10,452 nt of DNA from an uncultured Roseburia sp. (GTDB lineage Bacteria; Bacillota; Clostridia; Lachnospirales; Lachnospiraceae): contig CAKRCJ010000058.1 in the NCBI GenBank assembly GCA_934307185.1, positions 1-10,452 of the forward strand, given 5' to 3'. Shown here one piece after another: positions 1-4,000 of the stretch; within the stretch, counting starts at the first letter, position 1, and the number at the start of each line of letters is the position of its first letter. Under the pieces are notes generated by a model. That model was not told the DNA's origin. It saw only the letters and a list, made by a program, of their open reading frames with translations, and ran no database searches. The translations under genes were made by a program, and so were the position numbers.

Positions 1-1
1 G

Positions 2-169
2 TATAAAGCCATGTACCCGGATGACCGTAGGTATTGCGCTTTATGTGAGATTGCAAGAAACAAAAAACTATCAGATGTGAGAAGATATGATTTTATGCGT
101 ATTCTGGAAGAATTAAAAAACGCCCCGGACGGTGCGGCAACACCATCACAGGGCAATGAAACCCGATAA
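2..169 (+). CDS. 3' end of an unrecognised protein (partial, starts before the window)
   Basis: An open frame runs from the left edge to a TAA at 167-169 and encodes 55 residues. It contains a Cys-x2-Cys pair (CALC) followed by a charged helical stretch (ARNKKLSDVRRYDFMRILEE) and a low-complexity Pro/Gly/Ser tail typical of a true C-terminus. An internal ATG at 11 has no visible ribosome site because the window begins there, so I treat this as the end of a longer gene. The CxxC pair could be half of a zinc site, but a partner pair is not visible. I do not recognise the family. Its position in front of small phage-style genes suggests it belongs to the same accessory island. Confidence 0.5.
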   Translation, partial: YKAMYPDDRRYCALCEIARNKKLSDVRRYDFMRILEELKNAPDGAATPSQGNETR

Positions 170-228
170 CCCAGTAGAAAGACCGGATTCGCTATGATTG
201 TAGCACGAAAGCCGGCAGAAAGGCAAAT

Positions 229-435
229 ATGAAAAACGAAAAAATGTTAGATTTAATGGAAGAACTTTATAATGCAAATAACTTATTGGAAATGTGCCGG
301 GGATATGCACAGTCAGATACACCTAATATGGCGGCATTAGCAGAATCATTATATATTCTGCAAAATAAGTATGAGGGAATATATGGAAGACTGTGTTGCA
401 TTGATGAACATGCACCAAAGAAAGCCGAGGTATAG
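229..435 (+). CDS. small hypothetical protein, 68 aa, accessory-island type
   Basis: This encodes 68 residues, predicted to be mostly helical, with two helices (about residues 3-25 and 34-53) separated by a polar turn, and a Cys-Cys pair near the end (residues 56-57). There is no signal peptide or membrane segment. A modest AAAGG ribosome site sits 6-7 bases upstream of the ATG. A 12-codon mini-frame (194-232) ends in an ATGA overlap with this start, which could couple translation but may be chance. The stop is only 2 bases before the next gene's ATG, so the two form a tandem pair. I do not recognise the family. Small uncharacterised genes like this are common in Clostridia phages and conjugative elements. 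Confidence 0.6.
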   Translation: MKNEKMLDLMEELYNANNLLEMCRGYAQSDTPNMAALAESLYILQNKYEGIYGRLCCIDEHAPKKAEV

Positions 436-437
436 GG

Positions 438-671
438 ATGAATAATAAGTTTTTATTAAATGAGGATATACAGAATCTTGATATTATCAAAGATAAAATA
501 GCCGTATTATTAAATGATGTTGAATTATACTTTGATAATGACACGAATAGACCAGAACTACCGTGCGAGCAGACCCGTTTTGATATGGAAATCACCAGAA
601 TAGGAATTATTTATGATTACATAGATCGGATGGAAGAAACCATAAATAAGATGTATGATCATGTAAAGTAG
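438..671 (+). CDS. small hypothetical protein, 77 aa, acidic and helical
   Basis: This encodes 77 residues. It starts 2 bases after the upstream gene's stop, so it is almost certainly co-transcribed and probably translationally coupled. The ribosome site (GAGG/AGGG) lies inside the end of the preceding gene. The protein is acidic and predicted to be a two-helix hairpin: about residues 8-30, a polar loop with DNDTNRPE, then about residues 46-75, which ends in a DRMEETINKMYDHVK amphipathic stretch. There is no membrane segment or catalytic motif. The overall layout (helix, polar loop, longer helix with Ile/Tyr repeats) loosely resembles its upstream neighbour, but I cannot show that they are paralogs. 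The function is unknown. A terminator follows about 40 bases downstream. Confidence 0.6.
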   Translation: MNNKFLLNEDIQNLDIIKDKIAVLLNDVELYFDNDTNRPELPCEQTRFDMEITRIGIIYDYIDRMEETINKMYDHVK

Positions 672-713
672 GGCGGCAATGCTCTGAATGATACAAAACC
701 CTAAGCCAATGAG

Positions 714-746
714 AGCCTATTGCAGAAATGCAGTAGGCTTTTGTTG
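714..746 (+). terminator. intrinsic terminator closing the small-gene operon
   Basis: An 11-bp stem (714-724 AGCCTATTGCA with 729-739 TGCAGTAGGCT, one G-T wobble) closes on a GAAA tetraloop (725-728) and runs into a T-rich tract (TTTTGTTGTG). It sits about 40 bases after the 77-aa gene and faces the same way, which is where an operon terminator is expected. Confidence 0.8.
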
Positions 747-756
747 TGTCTGGAAG

Positions 757-792
757 TGAAACGTTTTTTGAAACGCTCATTGAAACGTTTCA
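757..792. repeat. three TGAAACG repeats at exact 12-bp spacing
   Basis: TGAAACG occurs at 757-763, 769-775 and 781-787. The third copy is part of a perfect 12-bp palindrome, TGAAACGTTTCA (781-792). The constant 12-bp period points to a protein-binding array or to recent slippage-type duplication. A related inverted sequence, AAAACG-TT-CGTTTT, lies shortly downstream. Confidence 0.6.
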
Positions 793-798
793 TTTTTT
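769..798 (+). terminator. possible second terminator-like hairpin
   Basis: TGAAACG (769-775) can pair with CGTTTCA (786-792) across a 10-base loop, and six Ts follow (793-798). The 7-bp stem has only two GC pairs, so it is weak. It is built from the same bases as the TGAAACG array, so the two readings compete. It may back up the terminator at 714-746 or be incidental. Confidence 0.35.
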
Positions 799-860
799 GT
801 GTGCATGAAAAAGGGTGCAAAACGTTCGTTTTGAATCCGAACGCTAAAGCGGCTTGAAGC

Positions 861-948
861 CTAAGAAAACCTAAGGTAAATACAACCAGAACCACCCCGG
901 ATACACACTAAGATTTACTAAGGTGTGATATTAAGATTTGTTAAGGTG
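861..948. repeat. three 18-bp direct units (YTAAGA-N4-YTAAGGTR), each a 10-bp-spaced pair of YTAAG
   Basis: The units are CTAAGAAAACCTAAGGTA (861-878), CTAAGATTTACTAAGGTG (908-925) and TTAAGATTTGTTAAGGTG (931-948). The last two differ by three transitions over 18 bases and are 23 bases apart. The first is 47 bases before the second, or two such steps. Inside each unit the YTAAG half-sites are exactly 10 bases apart, putting them on one face of the helix. This fits an iteron-like or arm-type recombinase or regulator site. Confidence 0.6.
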
Positions 949-949
949 C

Positions 950-980
950 AGTTGTAAAAGGTAGTTGCAAATAGTTGCAT
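950..980. repeat. AGTTGYA repeats, last two as 10-bp tandem
   Basis: AGTTGTAA (950-957), AGTTGCAA (963-970) and AGTTGCAT (973-980) follow directly after the 18-bp units. The last two are in 10-bp register. They are short enough to be partly chance, but their clustering with the other repeats suggests a shared regulatory block. Confidence 0.35.
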
Positions 981-1030
981 TTTCAACATATACAGGACGT
1001 AAGAAAAGGTAATATTTGATATTTTCAGAA

Positions 1031-1045
1031 CTTAACAAAATCTAA
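1031..1045 (-). repeat. inverted relative of the 18-bp YTAAG unit
   Basis: Read on the minus strand, 1045-1031 is TTAGATTTTGTTAAG, which matches the first 15 bases of the unit at 931 with three mismatches, and keeps the 10-bp half-site spacing. It is the only copy in the opposite orientation and lies between the direct units and the promoter of the 89-aa gene. Confidence 0.4.
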
Positions 1046-1106
1046 CATTTGATAACATATAGAAAAATGTTGCATGGCACATTGGCACAAAATGCATATA
1101 TGAATA

Positions 1107-1115
1107 TGGTATTAT
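1107..1115 (+). promoter_or_regulatory. extended -10 promoter candidate for the capsid cassette
   Basis: TGGTATTAT forms an extended -10 element (TG at 1107-1108, hexamer TATTAT 1110-1115), 25 bases before the ATG at 1141. No good -35 is seen at 16-18 bases upstream (TTGGCA at 1082 is 22 bases away), so use of an activator or an alternative sigma factor is plausible. Confidence 0.4.
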
Positions 1116-1140
1116 ATTTCCAAGGAAAGGTTGTGAAAGT

Positions 1141-1410
1141 ATGACACAGAATAAAAGATATGTATTTATGTTGCATAGCAAATGTAAGGACATACCAAGA
1201 GAGGAATTACAGAGCATGGCGGATCAGATAGATCCAGATATCGGGATGATGTTGTTCTACTCATTTATGAATCAGGCATCATTCGAGGTTGTGGAGAAGC
1301 ACGCCGCCACGAATGGCGATGTAGTTCCGGTGAGCCGTAGAAATTTTTACCGCAAGCGCAAGCGGTATATACAGGATATAGAGCAGCGCTTAGCGTTGTC
1401 GCAGGTATAG
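1141..1410 (+). CDS. small basic protein, probable phage-type DNA-binding regulator, 89 aa
   Basis: This encodes 89 residues. An AAGGAAAGG ribosome site lies about 10 bases upstream of the ATG. The N-terminal half (residues 1-50) looks helical and neutral. The C-terminal third is strongly basic, with PVSRRNFYRKRKRYIQDIEQRL at about residues 63-84. This stretch reads like a recognition helix after a short turn, as in small phage late-gene regulators of the RinA/ArpU kind. I do not see full-length similarity that would fix the family, so DNA binding is inferred from charge and helix pattern only. It lies between the repeat-rich control region and the scaffold gene, where a phage would usually have a late activator or small terminase. 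It is a reasonable candidate to bind the repeats at 757-1045. No membrane segment is seen and the gene appears intact. Confidence 0.5.
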   Translation: MTQNKRYVFMLHSKCKDIPREELQSMADQIDPDIGMMLFYSFMNQASFEVVEKHAATNGDVVPVSRRNFYRKRKRYIQDIEQRLALSQV

Positions 1411-1486
1411 CGAGATAATCCACCCACACGCAGGGCAAAGCGGAAAATAGCCTATTTCGGGCGTAAAACGAAAGGATGGTAAAATC
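1411..1486. other. short gap where terminase and portal genes would be expected
   Basis: These 76 bases separate the 89-aa gene from the scaffold gene. They contain a 13-bp odd palindrome, AAATAGCCTATTT (1445-1457), and the scaffold gene's ribosome site (AAAGGATGG, 1471-1479). In tailed phages the large terminase, portal and minor head genes normally sit upstream of scaffold and capsid. No clear remnant of them is readable here. Confidence 0.4.
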
Positions 1487-1936
1487 ATGGCAGATTTACA
1501 AAACACCTCTACAGAGGGAACACAGACAAGCACAGAGGGTAAGACATTCACACAGGATGATGTTAACCGTATTGTGCAGGAGAGACTTGCCAAAGAGAAG
1601 GGCAATGCATCCGGTAATGATGAGTTTGAGAAGAAAACCGCAGAGCTGGATAAAAGAACGACAGAGCTTGAAGCGAGAGAGAACAGGCTTAACGCTGTCA
1701 CTGCATTACGAAGCGCCGGCTATCCGGATGAACTGGCAGACGTGATAAAGTGCAGCAACGCAGACGAACTAAAAAAGTCAATGGAAGTTATTGACAATAT
1801 TATTAAAGAAAGAACTCCGAAAGGCTGGTCTAAGGAACTGGAAGGGAAACGTTCACGAATTGTATCGTTTACGGCACCAATACATACATTGCCAGATGGT
1901 GACGGTATCCGGGCGGCTATGGGGTTAAGAGGTTAA
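1487..1936 (+). CDS. DUF4355-type phage capsid scaffold protein, 149 aa
   Basis: This encodes a 149-residue protein with the layout of DUF4355 scaffolds. It has a Ser/Thr/Gln-rich N-terminus (residues 2-19), the characteristic FTQDDVNRIVQERLAKEK helix (21-38), a heptad-rich coiled coil (about 46-70), a small helical region with LRSAGYPDELADVI (74-87), and a C-terminal IRAAMGL motif (141-147) of the kind that contacts the coat protein. Scaffolds guide assembly of HK97-fold coat subunits into a procapsid and then leave. The ATG at 1487 is preceded by AAAGGATGG. A longer overlapping frame from 1476 is out of register and has no family likeness. The stop is 4 bases before the capsid ATG, so the pair is translationally linked. 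The length is slightly short for the family, but both ends look complete. Confidence 0.85.
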   Translation: MADLQNTSTEGTQTSTEGKTFTQDDVNRIVQERLAKEKGNASGNDEFEKKTAELDKRTTELEARENRLNAVTALRSAGYPDELADVIKCSNADELKKSMEVIDNIIKERTPKGWSKELEGKRSRIVSFTAPIHTLPDGDGIRAAMGLRG

Positions 1937-1940
1937 AAAG

Positions 1941-2783
1941 ATGGCTACAGAATTAGCAACAAAATATATTCCCTATGTGGATGAATTGTTCACACAGGAA
2001 AGCAAAAAGAGCTTATTAACAAATCAGGATTTTGATTTTGATGGAGCGAAAACAGTTAAGTTGTACAAGGTAAATACTGCTGAAATGAATGACTATGGTC
2101 GGAATGGAGCGACAGGCGGCAACTGGAGCAGATACGGGGCAGTAAAAGATTTAGAAGCAACCTGTGAAACGGCAACACTGAAAAAAGACCGCTCTTTCAC
2201 ATTTGTTATTGATGCACTTGATGAAAACCAGACATTAGGAAGTTTGAGCGGCGCTACTGCTCTGGCCAGACAGCTTAGAGAGGTAGCAGTACCGGAAGTA
2301 GATACATACACATATGGCGTTATGTGTGCGAATGCAGGAACGAAACCGGAAGCCGTTGAGCTTACTACAGAAAATATCTATGATGAGATTATTAAGGCAT
2401 CTGCTGCACTGGATAATGCTTTAGTCCCGGAGACAGGCAGAGTATTGACAGTAACACCGGATGTATATCTTCTGATGAAAAAGTGCAAGGATATTACAAT
2501 GGAGACTGAAATTGGAAACGATATGAGAATTAAGGGAGTTATCGCAAATCTTGACGGGGCGCAGGTTATTAAAATGGCAGCTTCAAGACTTCCGAAAGGG
2601 TTCGGCTTCATGCTTGCGCATCCATGCGCCACCTGTGCACCAACACAGTTAGAGGACTATAACGAGCATAAGAACCCACCAGGAATTAATGGAACGCTCG
2701 TGGAAGGTCGTATAGTATATGATGCCTATGTATTCGATAACAAGAAAAAAGCGATTTATTATCAGCCGATTGCCGATAAATAA
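1941..2783 (+). CDS. phage major capsid protein (HK97-fold type), 280 aa
   Basis: This encodes a 280-residue coat protein like those of Clostridia siphophages and myophages. It opens with YVDELFTQESKKSLLTN (residues 12-28), which is typical of these coats. Further family features are NDYGRNGATGGNWSRYG (50-66), in the likely E-loop, and the REVAVPEVDTYTY spine-helix region (113-125). The NIYDEIIKAS helix (145-154), the VTPDVYLLMKKC stretch (171-182) and the C-terminal VEGRIVYDAYVFDNKKKAIYY strand block (254-274) complete it. The ribosome site AAGAGG (1927-1932) overlaps the scaffold's last codons, with 4 bases between stop and start. The reading frame is intact, with no premature stop, and the length is within the usual 270-310 range, so it does not look decayed. 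No maturation protease is adjacent. It should form a capsid shell with the scaffold. No portal gene is present beside it, which is unusual. Confidence 0.88.
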   Translation: MATELATKYIPYVDELFTQESKKSLLTNQDFDFDGAKTVKLYKVNTAEMNDYGRNGATGGNWSRYGAVKDLEATCETATLKKDRSFTFVIDALDENQTLGSLSGATALARQLREVAVPEVDTYTYGVMCANAGTKPEAVELTTENIYDEIIKASAALDNALVPETGRVLTVTPDVYLLMKKCKDITMETEIGNDMRIKGVIANLDGAQVIKMAASRLPKGFGFMLAHPCATCAPTQLEDYNEHKNPPGINGTLVEGRIVYDAYVFDNKKKAIYYQPIADK

Positions 2784-2809
2784 GATATTGAACGCATAAT
2801 CGCGGTGTG

Positions 2810-2852
2810 AACGCCCTGCATTGATACACAGTCAGTGTGGGGCGTTATTTTT
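2810..2852 (+). terminator. strong intrinsic terminator between capsid and sigma-factor genes
   Basis: A stem of up to 15 bp, with three G-T wobbles, pairs 2810-2824 (starting AACGCCCTGCA) with 2832-2846 (ending GTGGGGCGTT) around a 7-base loop. ATTTTTA follows (2847-2853). It lies just after the capsid stop and only about 5 bases before the ribosome site of the sigma factor gene, so read-through here would control that gene. Confidence 0.78.
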
Positions 2853-2869
2853 ATGTGGGAGGTGGAAGG

Positions 2870-3742
2870 ATGACGAATGAGGAGCTTGTTGCAGAGATTA
2901 GAGCCGGGCGGAATATAAAAGAGAATACAACATTATTATGGTATCAGAACAGGGGATTTGTTGCGAAGAAGGCGCAACGCTACAGATTTTATGCGGAATT
3001 TGACGATTTAATGCAGGAAGGGTATATTGCTTTATGTGATGATGCTGTCAAGAAGTACAACCCGGATGCAGGCGTGTTGTTTATAACATTTGCTTCGTAC
3101 TGCCTTGATACCGCTATGAGCCGGTACATAAGCACACAGAATGTTATAAGGCTTCCAGTTGTAGAACAGGGGCATATTATAAAATATAACCGGGCAGTAA
3201 ATGAGATACGTGTAAGCACTGGCAGAGAACCCACCAGAGAAGAAATAAAGACGGCTTTAGGGTTGGATGGTAAAGAGCTGGACAAGATAGAGAAAAACGC
3301 CTATATGAGGAGCGTGGCAAGTCTGGACAAGGTGCGGATAGAGGGCGAAGATGAATGCACGTTAAATGAGGTGCTTCCAGATGATAATGATTGTATGGAA
3401 GCAGTCGAGGATAACATATACAGAGACGCTTTAAAAAAGACAATATGGAAAGCGGTTGACGAGTTACCAGATGAACAGAGCAGGGTTATACATGAACGTT
3501 ATGAGCTGAATAAGGATTTAAAAGAGATTGACGGCATGACGTGGGGACGTGCTGCATTTCTCGAACAGAGCGCTTTGAGCGCCTTAAGAAGTGGTAAGAC
3601 TGGCAGAACCTTAAGACCATTTTATGACATATATAAAGGAGCTTTAAGTGGTAACGGTGTAGGTACATTCCGCAGGACTAACACAAGCTCTACAGAGAGG
3701 ATTGCTATTGCTCTGGCAGAACAGGAAGCGGTTGAGCCGTGA
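2870..3742 (+). CDS. sigma-70-family RNA polymerase sigma factor, phage type, 290 aa
   Basis: This encodes 290 residues with sigma domains in order. Region 2 is at about 25-90, with DLMQEGYIALCDDAVKKYNP and the FITFASYCLDTAMSRYI helix. Region 3 is at about 92-155, with IRLPVVEQGHIIKYNRA and TGREPTREEIKTALGL. Region 4 is at about 192-242, with LPDEQSRVIHERYELNKDLKEI followed by the TWGRAAFLEQSALSALR recognition helix. About 45 further residues include FRRTNTSSTERIAI. Region 1.1 is absent, as in alternative or phage sigmas. I chose the ATG at 2870 because GGGAGGTGG (2857-2865) sits at ideal distance. An in-frame ATG at 2837 falls inside the terminator stem. The gene should direct host polymerase to a subset of promoters, plausibly those of the island. 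It is intact and follows the capsid gene directly, with no tail genes between. Confidence 0.85.
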   Translation: MTNEELVAEIRAGRNIKENTTLLWYQNRGFVAKKAQRYRFYAEFDDLMQEGYIALCDDAVKKYNPDAGVLFITFASYCLDTAMSRYISTQNVIRLPVVEQGHIIKYNRAVNEIRVSTGREPTREEIKTALGLDGKELDKIEKNAYMRSVASLDKVRIEGEDECTLNEVLPDDNDCMEAVEDNIYRDALKKTIWKAVDELPDEQSRVIHERYELNKDLKEIDGMTWGRAAFLEQSALSALRSGKTGRTLRPFYDIYKGALSGNGVGTFRRTNTSSTERIAIALAEQEAVEP

Positions 3743-3937
3743 TACTATCATGATACTGATAATTGTAACAGAGCCTATAAAATGCATAAAAAATAGTAAT
3801 TTTAGGGTGTTAAATAACGGGAAATGTGAGAAAAACCACATAGAATAATAGAGTAATTATAGTATTGAAAACTAGATGACAATATACAATTGAAATTAAT
3901 TGTATGGAAATTATAAGAAAATATGTTCTGTTTTTAC
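3743..3937. other. AT-rich junction between phage-like island and chromosomal pcrA
   Basis: No gene or convincing terminator is seen here. It starts with TGATACT repeated 11 bases apart (3740 and 3751) and a TATCATGATA palindrome (3746-3755). It also contains the inverted repeat at 3884-3905 and weak -35-like hexamers (TTGAAA, 3865-3870) without a matching -10. The end of the phage-like island most likely lies in this stretch, but an attachment-site duplication cannot be tested because the left boundary is outside the window. Confidence 0.4.
3884..3905. repeat. 22-bp inverted repeat, 8-bp arms with 6-bp spacer
   Basis: ATACAATT (3884-3891) and AATTGTAT (3898-3905) are perfect inverted arms around GAAATT. 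No T-tract follows, so it is not a terminator. The geometry suits an operator for pcrA, or a tyrosine-recombinase core site with a 6-bp overlap. Both are inference. Confidence 0.4.
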
Positions 3938-3967
3938 TGTTCATATCGCAGTAAGGTGTGTTATAAT
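3938..3967 (+). promoter_or_regulatory. pcrA promoter with extended -10
   Basis: TATAAT (3962-3967) is preceded by TG and one base (3959-3961), giving a consensus extended -10. The -35 is weak (TGTTCA, 3938-3943, 18-bp spacer). The distance to the pcrA ATG gives a short leader of about 25-30 bases. Confidence 0.65.
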
Positions 3968-4000
3968 CTCTATTATAAAGGAACAGGAATGGAGAGTTAT

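Larger units (their letters stand above)
747..1140. other. repeat-rich non-coding region (about 390 bases)
   Basis: No credible gene lies in this stretch. A minus-strand frame exists, but it overlaps the repeats and lacks a ribosome site. The stretch instead holds a TGAAACG array (757-792), a terminator-like hairpin, a small GGCTT-G-AAGCC palindrome (851-861), three 18-bp direct units (861-948), AGTTG repeats (950-980), an inverted relative of the 18-bp unit (1031-1045), a GGCACA direct pair (1076 and 1084) and an extended -10 promoter for the next gene. The density of short repeats is like that of control regions of mobile elements (replication origin, integrase arm sites or operator arrays). 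Which of these applies is not decided by the sequence. Confidence 0.6.

Noticed and set aside
701..895. Minus-strand open frame over the repeat region
   Set aside because: It has no ribosome site or family likeness, and it is made of the complement of the terminator and repeats.
1476..1745. Overlapping + strand frame inside the scaffold gene
   Set aside because: Its start lies within the scaffold's ribosome site, and its protein is Arg/Leu rich without family likeness, as expected of a shadow frame.
3746..3755. TATCATGATA palindrome just after the sigma gene as an operator
   Set aside because: It is only 10 bp, in an AT-rich stretch, with no second copy found near a promoter.
712..3778. A 9-bp match, AGAGCCTAT, at 712-720 and 3770-3778 as possible direct repeats flanking the capsid cassette
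   Set aside because: The match stops after 9 bases, the first copy is part of the terminator stem, and a 9-mer repeat is expected by chance at this distance.
3923..4000. Longer N-terminus for PcrA
   Set aside because: The extension would run through the extended -10 promoter and the ribosome site, and PcrA normally begins close to the Q-motif.
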